From Minisyncoccota bacterium (GTDB taxonomy: Bacteria > Patescibacteriota > Minisyncoccia > Minisyncoccales > JAQTVQ01): a stretch of DNA of 45,161 bases. The translations under genes and the position numbers were made by a program. Positions 38,116-45,161 of the stretch are shown here, one piece after another. A model generated the notes under the pieces. It saw only the letters and a program-made list of their open reading frames with translations. It was not told where the DNA came from and searched no databases. The stretch covers positions 1 to 45,161 of the forward strand of contig JAQTVQ010000001.1 of assembly GCA_028706715.1 (NCBI GenBank), in the 5' to 3' direction. Each line of letters starts with the position of its first letter. Positions within the stretch are counted from its first letter, which is position 1.

Positions 38116-39132
38116 ATGACTTTTTTTAGCTTTTCAGCCTTATTTAATTTTTTCATAAGCTTAATTTTGGGAGGCTTGATTTTTTTTAAAGACAGAAAGA
38201 GGAAAGAAAGCCGGCTTTTTGCTTATTGGGCCCTTTCTATTGTTGTTTGGAGTATAGGCTATTATTTTTGGCAAATTGCCTCTGATAAAGCTTCCGCTCT
38301 TTTTTGGTGCCGTTTTTTAACTGTCGGATCTGTTTTTATTTCCATTTGCTACTTCCATTTTGTCGCTTCTATATTAAAAATAACTGAAAAGAATAAATTA
38401 TTAATTTTCTTTTCTTATATTTTCGCGATATTTCTTTCATTGGCGTCCGCTTTTACGCCGTATATGGTCAAAGAAGTGGCTCCAAGGCTATTTTTTGAAT
38501 TTTGGCCGATTGCGGGAAGCTTATATAAATATTTCTTGCTATTGTTTTTTGGACTTTTTGGATACGCATGGCTGGTTTTATATCTTGCTTTTAAAAAAAT
38601 CTCCACGAAACCGGAAAAAATCCCTTTAAGATTTCTGCTTTTTGGAGTTTTTTTCGGAGTAATCGGCGGGTCAACGAATTTTCCCCTATGGTATGATATT
38701 CCGGTCGCGCCTTATGGAAATATCGCTGTCTCTATTTTCCTGGCAATAACAGCCGGCGGACTGATAAGATACCAGCTTCTGAATGTAAAGGCTATTTTGA
38801 CTGAAATTTTGGTAGTTACGATGGGTCTAACGCTTGCAGTTTTTCCCTTCTTCATTACAGAGCAAAAAATTAAAATTGCCGCAACAACCATTTTTATTTT
38901 TTTCTGCTTTGTCGGATACCTCCTTATTAAAGCAACTCTGAATGAAATTGCCGCGAAAGAAGGACTGGAAGAAAAAGTCAAAGAGCGCACCAAAGAGCTT
39001 GAGGCTAGCAAAAAAATAGCCGAAGAAAGAGCCGAAGAGCTGGAAAGGTGGTACAAGCTGACCATCGGCAGGGAGTTAAGGATGGCGGAGCTGAAAGAAA
39101 AGATAAAAGAGATGGAGGATAAAGGGAATTAA
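38116..39132 (+). CDS. 7TM sensor-like protein without kinase domain
   Basis: 338 residues. About eight membrane helices like those of the preceding kinase end at VGYLLIKATLNEIAAKEGLE. In place of HisKA/ATPase domains comes a coiled coil (KERTKELEASKKIAEERAEE) and the strongly conserved tail LERWYKLTIGRELRMAELKE. The gene at 14197-15190 has the same tail. It begins 1 bp after the kinase stop codon. It may hetero-oligomerise with the kinase or signal through the coiled coil (inference). Confidence 0.75.
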   Translation: MTFFSFSALFNFFISLILGGLIFFKDRKRKESRLFAYWALSIVVWSIGYYFWQIASDKASALFWCRFLTVGSVFISICYFHFVASILKITEKNKLLIFFSYIFAIFLSLASAFTPYMVKEVAPRLFFEFWPIAGSLYKYFLLLFFGLFGYAWLVLYLAFKKISTKPEKIPLRFLLFGVFFGVIGGSTNFPLWYDIPVAPYGNIAVSIFLAITAGGLIRYQLLNVKAILTEILVVTMGLTLAVFPFFITEQKIKIAATTIFIFFCFVGYLLIKATLNEIAAKEGLEEKVKERTKELEASKKIAEERAEELERWYKLTIGRELRMAELKEKIKEMEDKGN

Positions 39133-39137
39133 GCAAG

Positions 39138-39159
39138 AAGGGGCGTATAGCCCTTTTTT
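39138..39159 (+). terminator. intrinsic terminator after the 7TM genes
   Basis: AAGGGGC and GCCCTTT pair (one G-U) around GTATA, followed by TTTG. Confidence 0.7.
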
Positions 39160-39187
39160 GTTGCAAAAAAGGGGATAAAAGTGTAAA

Positions 39188-39216
39188 TTTACAATAAAAT
39201 AGCGATGGACTATAAT
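39188..39216 (+). promoter_or_regulatory. promoter of the response regulator gene
   Basis: TTTACA (39188-39193), a 17-nt spacer and perfect TATAAT (39211-39216); predicted start about 39223, 10 nt before the ATG. Confidence 0.65.
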
Positions 39217-39232
39217 AATTAAAAACAATCAT

Positions 39233-39607
39233 ATGCCAAAGCTAAAAATATTAGTTGTTGAAGACGAACAGATATTGGCGGAAATGTATCAGGATAAATT
39301 TAAGAAAGAAGGGTTTGAAGTTATTGCGGCAAAAGACGGAAAAGAGGGAATAAAAATGATGAGAGAGCAAAAACCCGCCTTGGTCCTGCTGGACATTCTC
39401 TTACCCAATGAGAATGGAATTGATTTTTTGAAAAAACAGAAAAAAGATCCGGAACTTTCTTCCATTCCCATCATAGTTTTTTCCAATTTTGACGATCCGG
39501 AAACGAAAAAAGAAACCCTTGATTTGGGAGTAAAGGAATATTTAATCAAGTCCAACCACAATCCGAGAGAGATTGTTGAACAAATAAAAAAATATATTAA
39601 AAAATAG
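39233..39607 (+). CDS. single-domain response regulator (CheY-like receiver)
   Basis: 124 residues, a receiver domain only. VVEDEQILAEMY gives the acidic pocket, PALVLLDILLPNENGIDFL the phosphorylated Asp, and PIIVFSNFD and VKEYLIKSNH the Ser/Thr and Lys positions. No DNA-binding output domain is present, so it acts by protein contacts. It lies just after the 7TM kinase and its paralogue but has its own promoter. Confidence 0.94.
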   Translation: MPKLKILVVEDEQILAEMYQDKFKKEGFEVIAAKDGKEGIKMMREQKPALVLLDILLPNENGIDFLKKQKKDPELSSIPIIVFSNFDDPETKKETLDLGVKEYLIKSNHNPREIVEQIKKYIKK

Positions 39608-39641
39608 AATTATCGCTTTAAGACAATAAACAGTTTTTAAT

Positions 39642-41009
39642 ATGGAAAGAATCCTCATAAGCGAAACGCCGAAATTCATCGGACAAAAAGTAAAAATTTG
39701 CGGCTGGATAGACACAGTCAGATCTCACGGGAAGATCATTTTTTTTGATTTAAGAGACCGGAGCGGAACGGCCCAGCTTGTTTTTGTCCCAAAAAACAAT
39801 GAAGAAACAAACGATTTGGCAAAAAAAATAAGCTCTGAATGGGCGGTTGAAATAGAGGGAGAAGTCAAACAAAGGCCGGAAAAAATGGTAAACGAAAAAT
39901 TGGCTACCGGACAGGTAGAAATTTCCATTGAAAGCTTGAAAACGCTGGCCGAGTCGGAAGTTCTTCCTTTTGACATAAAAGATCTCAACGCATCTTTGCC
40001 GACAATTTTAGACTATCGGCCCTTAACGCTAAGAAATGAAAAAATTAAAGCCGTTTTCAAGCTTCAAGAAGAGGTTATCAACTCTTTCAGAAAAACATTG
40101 TCTGAAATGGGCTTTACGGAATTTCAATCTCCAAGCATAGTTCCATTGGCCCCCGAGGGAGGGGCCGAGCTTTTTCGCTTGGATTATTTTGAATACAGCG
40201 CCTATCTCGCTCAAAGCCCTCAAGTTTACAAACAGATATTAGTCGGAGTTTTTGAAAGGGTTTTTACCGTTACTCAAGCTTATAGGGCGGAGCCAAGCAT
40301 GACCACCCGCCATCTCTGTGAATTTACCAGTTTGGACGCGGAAATGGGATTTATAGATTCATGGGAAGATCTTATGGATGTGATAGAAGCGGTAACTAAA
40401 AATATTTTCGCTGATTTGCAAAAAAACCGCGCTGAAGAGCTAAAAATATTCAATCCCTCCATGCCGGATCTTGGCGTTAGCTTTCCCAGGATAAAAATGC
40501 GCGAAGCGCAAAAAATTATTTTGGAAAGAACCGGCAGAGACAACACGAAAGAGCCCGACCTCCAGCCGGAGGACGAAAAAGAAATATGCAGATACGCCAA
40601 AGAAAAACACGGATCAGACTTAATCTTTGTCACTCACTATCCGACGAAAAAAAGGCCTTTTTACACTTTTGCAGACCCAAAAGATCCCGAATACACTCTA
40701 AGTTTTGATTTGCTTTACAACGGCGTGGAGCTGATTAGCGGAGGCCAAAGGATTAACGATTACAATAAGCTGGTGGACAATATTAAAAAATGGGGTAATG
40801 ATCCTAAAAATTTTGAATATTATCTCCAGGCGTTCAAATATGGAATGCCGCCCGAGGGAGGGTTCGCTTTCGGAGCAGAAAGAATTATAAAACAGCTTTT
40901 AGGATTGGAAAATGTCAGGGAAGCGGCCATTTTTCCGCGCGATATGGAGCGCATAGACCAAAGGCTGTCCGTCTTGCAGGAAGACAAGAAAAAATCAAAA
41001 AAAGAATAA
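39642..41009 (+). CDS. aspS: archaeal-type (probably non-discriminating) aspartyl-tRNA synthetase
   Basis: 455 residues, much shorter than the about 590 of usual bacterial AspRS because the GAD insertion is absent. The OB-fold anticodon domain is KVKICGWIDTVRSHGKIIFF. The class II core has FLEFQSPSIV-like FTEFQSPSIVPLAPEGGAEL, YLAQSPQVYKQILVG, motif 2 FTVTQAYRAEPSMTTRHLCE and motif 3 GGFAFGAERIIKQLLGLENV. These are traits of archaeal/eukaryotic AspRS, which may also charge tRNA-Asn. dacA-like, mraY and murL genes follow at short spacing. Confidence 0.88.
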   Translation: MERILISETPKFIGQKVKICGWIDTVRSHGKIIFFDLRDRSGTAQLVFVPKNNEETNDLAKKISSEWAVEIEGEVKQRPEKMVNEKLATGQVEISIESLKTLAESEVLPFDIKDLNASLPTILDYRPLTLRNEKIKAVFKLQEEVINSFRKTLSEMGFTEFQSPSIVPLAPEGGAELFRLDYFEYSAYLAQSPQVYKQILVGVFERVFTVTQAYRAEPSMTTRHLCEFTSLDAEMGFIDSWEDLMDVIEAVTKNIFADLQKNRAEELKIFNPSMPDLGVSFPRIKMREAQKIILERTGRDNTKEPDLQPEDEKEICRYAKEKHGSDLIFVTHYPTKKRPFYTFADPKDPEYTLSFDLLYNGVELISGGQRINDYNKLVDNIKKWGNDPKNFEYYLQAFKYGMPPEGGFAFGAERIIKQLLGLENVREAAIFPRDMERIDQRLSVLQEDKKKSKKE

Positions 41010-41015
41010 AAGAAT

Positions 41016-41993
41016 ATGGAAAAAACAAATCAAGATTTGAAAAATTTTTTAATTTTAGGAGGGGCAATGGCCTTTTCTTTGTTCTTTATCTTGACCCAAT
41101 GGCATTTTTCAAGCCGCATAATGACGGCTCAAATAGTCCAGCCGGACAATCAAGAAAAAATAGATGAAGAAATTAAAAATCTTCCGCAGAAAGAAATAAC
41201 TCCCATAAAAATAAAGTCGGCTCCGATACTGGAAACGGGATCCAAAGCCGCCATCTCTCTGCTTTTTCGGCCGGAAAAGCAAAACCTCCCGCCTAGAATA
41301 CTTTTTGAGAAAGAAATTAACAAGGCTCTGCCTATCGCCTCTATCAGCAAGCTGATGACAGCCGTTGTCGCTTTAGAAAATTATCCTTTGCAATCAGAGA
41401 TAAAGATAACCGAAGAATCAGTAAATCAAGAAGGAGAATCGGGCCGCTTGAAAGCCGGCGAGACATTACTGATGGAAAGCTTGCTCCATATTATGCTGAT
41501 GGAATCCAGCAATGATGCCGCCGAAGCGATAGCCCGAAGCGAAGAAAAAGAAAATTTCGTTTCTTTAATGAACAAAAAAGCTAAAGAAATCGGACTGGAA
41601 AAAACTTTTTTTGTAAATCCCAGCGGTTTGGATCCGGAAACAGAAGGAACGCCGAATATTTCTTCCGCTCTTGATTTGGCAAAATTAATAATTTATATAC
41701 AAAAAAACCATCCTCTTATCGGAGAAATACTTTCCAAAAAAGATTACATCTTAAATTCTTCCGACGGACAGTTCCACCACAGTCTGGTCAGCACCAATTC
41801 TCTTTTATACAACAGCCAAACTGTTTGGGGAAAAACCGGTTATACAAAAAAAGCCAACGGCTGCATGGTTAATTTAATGCGCCCGCAAACAGGCGGCGAC
41901 TCAATAATAATCAACATAATTTTGGGAGCAGACGACAGATTTTACGAAATGCAAAAGCTGTCCGATTGGTTAAATAATTCTTTTGTTTGGTAA
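41016..41993 (+). CDS. D-alanyl-D-alanine carboxypeptidase (peptidase S11)
   Basis: 325 residues. An N-terminal membrane helix (LILGGAMAFSLFFILTQWHF) anchors it outside. The catalytic S-x-x-K is PIASISKLMTAVVALENYP, the S-x-N motif MESSNDAAEAIA, and the K-T-G motif VWGKTGYTKKANGC. It trims the terminal D-Ala of peptidoglycan stem peptides. No C-terminal amphipathic anchor like that of E. coli DacA is present. Its TAA overlaps the mraY ATG by one base. Confidence 0.92.
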   Translation: MEKTNQDLKNFLILGGAMAFSLFFILTQWHFSSRIMTAQIVQPDNQEKIDEEIKNLPQKEITPIKIKSAPILETGSKAAISLLFRPEKQNLPPRILFEKEINKALPIASISKLMTAVVALENYPLQSEIKITEESVNQEGESGRLKAGETLLMESLLHIMLMESSNDAAEAIARSEEKENFVSLMNKKAKEIGLEKTFFVNPSGLDPETEGTPNISSALDLAKLIIYIQKNHPLIGEILSKKDYILNSSDGQFHHSLVSTNSLLYNSQTVWGKTGYTKKANGCMVNLMRPQTGGDSIIINIILGADDRFYEMQKLSDWLNNSFVW

Positions 41994-43087
41994 TGACCCT
42001 TCTAACATTTGATTTAATCAGGATACTGGTTTTATCCGCCTTGTCTTCAATGGCGGCAATGTTTTTCGCTCCTTTTTTAATTAAATTTCTTTGCAAAATA
42101 AATTTTTGGAAAAAAAACGCGAGGACAAAATCAATTGACGGATCAGACGCAGAGATAGTGAATTCTTTGAACAAGGAGAGGGAAGTCTGCGTTCCGAGAG
42201 GAGGAGGCATTTTAATTTGGGGCACGGTTTTGGCCATAACCTTTTTGTTTTTCTTTCTTTCTTTTATAGACAACCCATGGTGGCTGAAAAAATTTGATTT
42301 GCTTTCCCGCGAAGGAACATGGCTGCCGCTGTTTACTCTTGTTTCCGCTTCCATTTTAGGGCTGGTTGACGACACTTTAACCGTTTACGGCAAAGGAAAA
42401 TACATAGGAGGCGGCTTGAGCTTTTGGAGAAGGCTGGCCGTTGTTTCCTTAATAGGATTGGTAGGAGGATGGTGGTTTTATTATAAATTGGGATGGGAAA
42501 CCATTCACATTCCTTTGTTTTTTAATTTTCCGGAAGGAATAGACGTTTCCATCGGAATACTTTATATCCCTCTCTTTGTAGTTGTAATGATCGCCAGCTG
42601 GGCCGGAGGAGTTATTGACGGCATAGACGGACTTTCCGGGGGAATTTTTGCTTCAATCTTTGGCGCGTTTACGATTATCTCTTTTGTCGGAGGAAATTAC
42701 GACTTGGCCGCTTTTTGCGCTATTATTTGCGGAACATTATTCGCTTTTCTTTGGTTCAACATACCTCCCGCCAAATTCTATATGGGAGAGACCGGAAGCC
42801 TGGGACTGACTTCAACAATGACGGTTGTCGCCTTTCTTACGGACTCGGTTATAGTGCTTCCCATCATCGCCGGATTGATGGTTGTTGAAGTCGGATCCAT
42901 TATCCTGCAGCTGTTGTCCAAAAAGCTGCGCCATAAAAAAATATGGCTTTGCACTCCCATTCACCACCATTTCCAAGCCAAAGGATGGTCTTCTCCTCAA
43001 GTGACTATGAGATTTTGGATAATCAGTCTTGTCTTGGCTTTTTTGGGCACTGTTTTAAGATTAATGAGCGGTTACGGAAATGGCTAA
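41993..43087 (+). CDS. mraY: phospho-N-acetylmuramoyl-pentapeptide transferase family (MraY-like)
   Basis: 364 residues from the ATG at 41993, which overlaps the previous stop codon; the TTG at 41987 is less likely. About ten membrane helices. Polyprenyl-phosphate transferase motifs are VPRGGGILIWG, LGLVDDTLTVYGKGKYIGGG, the catalytic region GGVIDGIDGLSGGIFASIFG, and the MraY-specific FYMGETGSLGLTSTM and C-terminal CTPIHHHFQAKGWSSPQVTM. It makes lipid I at the membrane. A short insertion near residue 45 (DGSDAEIVNSLNKEREV) was seen. It overlaps murL by 8 bp. Confidence 0.94.
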   Translation: MTLLTFDLIRILVLSALSSMAAMFFAPFLIKFLCKINFWKKNARTKSIDGSDAEIVNSLNKEREVCVPRGGGILIWGTVLAITFLFFFLSFIDNPWWLKKFDLLSREGTWLPLFTLVSASILGLVDDTLTVYGKGKYIGGGLSFWRRLAVVSLIGLVGGWWFYYKLGWETIHIPLFFNFPEGIDVSIGILYIPLFVVVMIASWAGGVIDGIDGLSGGIFASIFGAFTIISFVGGNYDLAAFCAIICGTLFAFLWFNIPPAKFYMGETGSLGLTSTMTVVAFLTDSVIVLPIIAGLMVVEVGSIILQLLSKKLRHKKIWLCTPIHHHFQAKGWSSPQVTMRFWIISLVLAFLGTVLRLMSGYGNG

Positions 43088-44507
43088 TTTGCCGTCTTTA
43101 AGGAGAAAACACCCCTCTTTCGTTTATGAAAAATATGAATGGAATATTTCAAGGAAAGGGCTTGAAATTTTTTTTGATTTTCGGCTGGAACCGGACATAA
43201 AATTTAGGCCAAAGATTTTAATTGAAAGAGCGGACGCAAAACAAATTGAAAGAATGGGAAAGCAAAACTTGAACAACTTGGTTTTTAACCTCGGACTGGC
43301 GGAAATGATAAGCTATTGGAAAGCGGCTTGCCCTCCCGAGATTATAATCAATGCCGGACCGCTCAACACCGAACAAAAAAGATGGTGGAAATGGCTGGCA
43401 ATAAACGGACTGGGCCAATTTTTTTACGAAAACAAAATTAATTTTCTTGAATCTGGCTTCTTAAAAATAACAGCCGCAAGAACCGTAAAAAATGAATTGT
43501 CCGATTCGTCTAAACTGAAAACGGACGAAAAAATACTGGTTCCAATAGGGGGAGGGAAAGACTCGGCTGCAACATTGGAAATTTTAAAACAAGAGCAAAA
43601 AGATTTGGTATGTTTTGCTTTAAATCCGGCAGAAGAAACTGTAAAAACAATAAAAGCCGCAGGATGCAAAAATCCTATTTTCGCGCAAAGAAAGATAGAC
43701 TCAAAACTTATTGAGCTGAATCAAAAAGGTTATTTGAACGGACATACTCCTTTCTCCGCTTATTTGGCTTTTTTGACAACTTTGACGGCCGCTATTTTTG
43801 GCTGCCGGCATATTGCCGTCTCAAACGAAAGAAGCTCAAACGAAGCCACTTTGAAATATTTAGGCAAAAATATAAATCATCAATGGTCAAAAACTTTTTC
43901 TTTTGAAAAGTCTTTCAAAAATTATTCCCGCAAGCATCTAACAGAACAAATCGGCTATTTCAGTTTTTTGCGGCCTCTTTATGAAATACAAATAGCTGAA
44001 ATTTTTTCTTCATTTAAAAAATACCACCCGATTTTTTTAAGCTGCAACGAAGCGCATAAAACTTACTCCGGAACAAAAAAACCGGCCGGCAAATGGTGCT
44101 GCGGCTGCTCCAAGTGCCTTTTTGCTTTTATTATCCTTTACCCGTTTCTTGGAGAAAAAGAAACCGTAAAAATATTCGGAGAAAATTTATTTGAAAATAA
44201 AAAATTGCTGGAAACAGCCAAAGAGCTGACAGGGGAAAAAGATGCAAAGCCCTTAGAGTGCGTAGGGACAAGAAAAGAAAGCAACATCGCTTTCTATTTA
44301 AGCTTGATAGAAGCAAGAGAAAAAAGCCCGGGAAAAAATTTGCCTTTTTTGCTTGATTATTTTGAAAAAAATATTTTTCCAAAAAATAAAAAATGGGAAA
44401 AAGACGCTAGGAAGATAATGTCTTCTTGGAATAAACAAAACAATCTGCCAAAAAGCTTTGATAAAATTTTAAAAAAGCATCTTTTTTCCAAACAAAAAAC
44501 GCCCTAG
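43080..44507 (+). CDS. murL: UDP-MurNAc-L-Ala-L-Glu epimerase (MurL)
   Basis: 475 residues. Features I recall from the Xanthomonas enzyme are present in order: AEMISYWKAACPPEIIINAG, INGLGQFFYENKINF, the P-loop-like VPIGGGKDSAATLEILKQEQ, GHTPFSAYLAFLTTLTAAIF, SNERSSNEATLKYLG, INHQWSKTFSFEKSF and the Cys motif KWCCGCSKCLFAFIILYPFL. MurL turns L-Glu into D-Glu within UDP-MurNAc-dipeptide and works with an L-Glu-adding MurD2, replacing MurI plus MurD. The 8-bp overlap with mraY supports a wall-synthesis role. MurD2 is not in the window. Confidence 0.9.
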   Translation: MANLPSLRRKHPSFVYEKYEWNISRKGLEIFFDFRLEPDIKFRPKILIERADAKQIERMGKQNLNNLVFNLGLAEMISYWKAACPPEIIINAGPLNTEQKRWWKWLAINGLGQFFYENKINFLESGFLKITAARTVKNELSDSSKLKTDEKILVPIGGGKDSAATLEILKQEQKDLVCFALNPAEETVKTIKAAGCKNPIFAQRKIDSKLIELNQKGYLNGHTPFSAYLAFLTTLTAAIFGCRHIAVSNERSSNEATLKYLGKNINHQWSKTFSFEKSFKNYSRKHLTEQIGYFSFLRPLYEIQIAEIFSSFKKYHPIFLSCNEAHKTYSGTKKPAGKWCCGCSKCLFAFIILYPFLGEKETVKIFGENLFENKKLLETAKELTGEKDAKPLECVGTRKESNIAFYLSLIEAREKSPGKNLPFLLDYFEKNIFPKNKKWEKDARKIMSSWNKQNNLPKSFDKILKKHLFSKQKTP

Positions 44508-44516
44508 GGCGTTTTT
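44495..44516. terminator. bidirectional terminator after murL
   Basis: AAAAACGCCC and GGGCGTTTTT form a perfect 10-bp palindromic stem; the TAG of murL is at its centre. A second hairpin, CCTAAAACCGTA/TACGGTTTTAGG (44521-44547), follows inside the 3' end of the opposite gene. Confidence 0.85.
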
Positions 44517-44856
44517 ACTGCCTAAAACCGTAATATACGGTTTTAGGATTCTCAAAGGCATTTATTCTCCTCCCAATCCCTTTGGAGAAATTGGAGTTTA
44601 AATACCTTAGACACAAGGAACTTGCAAACTCTTCGCTTTCCTTGTGTCCAACAGACTCTGGAAAAGCCTGCTTGGCAATTTGCCTCAAAGAAAGCATTCT
44701 TTGAGGCTTTTCCAGTTTGGCTTTTTTTAGAACTTTTCGGACTCTTATCATAGTCCAAAAGTTCCAAAATTTTTCATCTCTCTCAAGGAAGAGAACTTGC
44801 TCTTTTCCTTTGAAATATGGCCTGCTGGTTTTTATGGGACAAATTTTTGTTTCCAT
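44515..44856 (-). CDS. small basic hypothetical protein (113 aa)
   Basis: I chose the internal ATG at 44856 because the promoter found at 44906-44934 would start transcription at about 44899, inside the longer track ORF. The protein (FLERDEKFWNFWTMIRVRKV, LKKAKLEKPQRMLSLRQIAK, QAFPESVGHKESEEFASSLC) is basic and mostly helical, with no recognised domain. Its last codons form the strong hairpin at 44521-44547, which may end the transcript. Confidence 0.6.
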   Translation of the reverse strand: METKICPIKTSRPYFKGKEQVLFLERDEKFWNFWTMIRVRKVLKKAKLEKPQRMLSLRQIAKQAFPESVGHKESEEFASSLCLRYLNSNFSKGIGRRINAFENPKTVYYGFRQ

Positions 44857-44905
44857 TTTTTTTAAATTTACTTTCAACCGGTAGACGAGCCGATTGTTAA
44901 AATAA

Positions 44906-44934
44906 ATTATAAACACAAAACCACACTTTGTCAA
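44906..44934 (-). promoter_or_regulatory. consensus promoter of the 44515-44856 gene
   Basis: On the - strand perfect TTGACA (44934-44929), a 17-nt spacer and perfect TATAAT (44911-44906). Confidence 0.85.
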
Positions 44935-45048
44935 GCTCGCCGCAAGTAAATTCAATTCTGAAGTGCAACACCCGTTAGCTCATAGAATACCTCATAAGGC
45001 GCCTTCCGCAGTTTTGAGATATTCGGCGAACAAAGCAGCTTTTACGAA

Positions 45049-45074
45049 AAATCCGCCTTAATGGCGGATTTATT
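45049..45074 (+). terminator. intrinsic terminator
   Basis: AAATCCGCC and GGCGGATTT form a perfect 9-bp stem around TTAAT, followed by ATTTT. The stretch 44957-45048 before it shows no gene, so what it terminates is unclear; it could act in either direction. Confidence 0.75.
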
Positions 45075-45119
45075 TTAATTTTAAATCAGACCTTTTCAGG
45101 CAATATTATATTTTTGTAA

Positions 45120-45161
45120 TATAATAGCTTATGCCCGGAGGATTGCAGTATTCGTGAATCC
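45120..45161 (+). other. start of an unresolved gene or RNA at the window edge
   Basis: TATAAT at 45120-45125 predicts a transcript start at about 45132, at ATGCCCGGAGG. The reading frame stops after eight codons (MPGGLQYS). GGATT ... AATCC can pair. It could be a leader ORF or a structured RNA cut by the end of the window. Confidence 0.2.

Noticed and set aside
1-45161. TGA reassigned to Gly or Trp, as in some CPR lineages
   Set aside because: TGA ends several plausible genes at the expected place (29110, 34955, and 26019, where a ribosome site follows), and conserved proteins have no internal TGA.
45131-45161. Start of a tRNA at the window edge (GCCCGGAGG...)
   Set aside because: Position 8 is not T and no D-arm pattern is visible in the bases present; too short to call.
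1-45161. CRISPR array, transposase or phage genes
   Set aside because: No regularly spaced repeats and no recognisable recombinase, transposase or capsid-type protein in the ORFs.

Overview
The window looks like a piece of a Patescibacteria (Candidate Phyla Radiation, Parcubacteria-like) chromosome. The signs are an AT-rich, gene-dense layout with many 4-17 bp gene overlaps, a shortened PheT, an archaeal-type AspRS, an isopentenyl phosphate kinase, SipW/TasA-type surface proteins, and membrane sensors with a conserved WYKLTIGRE-x-RMAELKEKI tail. TAA, TAG and TGA all end plausible genes, so the genetic code is standard. I see no tRNA, rRNA, CRISPR array or insertion sequence.

Layout. 0.2-4.3 kb: a secreted TasA/camelysin-like locus with its own SipW-type signal peptidase. 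The first gene carries an in-frame TAA followed by about 150 more open codons. 4.4-10.7 kb: an ECF sigma factor, small membrane proteins and a MacA/MacB-type ABC export module. 10.7-14.1 kb: cysteine synthase preceded by a Cys-rich leader peptide and attenuator, then isopentenyl phosphate kinase and the YchF GTPase. 14.2-18.7 kb: a frameshifted 7TM sensor-like gene, rlmN, efp and an HhH/PolX-N-like protein. 18.6-21.3 kb: two PadR-type regulators around inositol-phosphate synthase and a CDP-alcohol phosphatidyltransferase, with a perfect operator-like palindrome over the promoter. 21.4-25.6 kb (minus strand): PHP phosphoesterase, AmrA, glutamine synthetase, a GAF-ANTAR regulator and AmrB. 25.6-29.1 kb: a second leader-peptide attenuator, small unknown proteins with strong Shine-Dalgarno sites, trpS and the radical SAM member AmrS. 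29.2-35 kb: thpR, murC, pheST and an RNHCP protein. 35-39.6 kb: an AT-rich block with a methyltransferase, an acetyltransferase, a 7TM histidine kinase, a kinase-less 7TM paralogue and a response regulator. 39.6-44.9 kb: aspS, a D,D-carboxypeptidase, mraY, murL and a small unknown gene.

The strongest findings are regulatory RNAs. (1) The glnA leader folds into two adjacent hairpins whose hexaloops both have A at position 1 and G at position 4. The second overlaps an intrinsic terminator, and a GAF-ANTAR protein is encoded just upstream. This is the architecture of ANTAR antitermination. (2) Upstream of cysK a consensus promoter starts transcription at the ATG of a 30-codon peptide with six Cys codons. 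Sequence in that reading frame is perfectly complementary over 10 bases to the 5' arm of the following terminator, as in ribosome-mediated attenuation. (3) A second leader ORF at 25.7 kb has the same design. Several ATGs here lie 0-8 nt from the predicted transcription start, which suggests common leaderless initiation.

Metabolically the window suggests peptidoglycan synthesis with MurL-type D-Glu formation, a possible inositol-phospholipid route, IPK-type isoprenoid synthesis, and all three AmmeMemoRadiSam proteins at separate loci. All functional calls rest on reading translated sequence and motifs; no database search was run.
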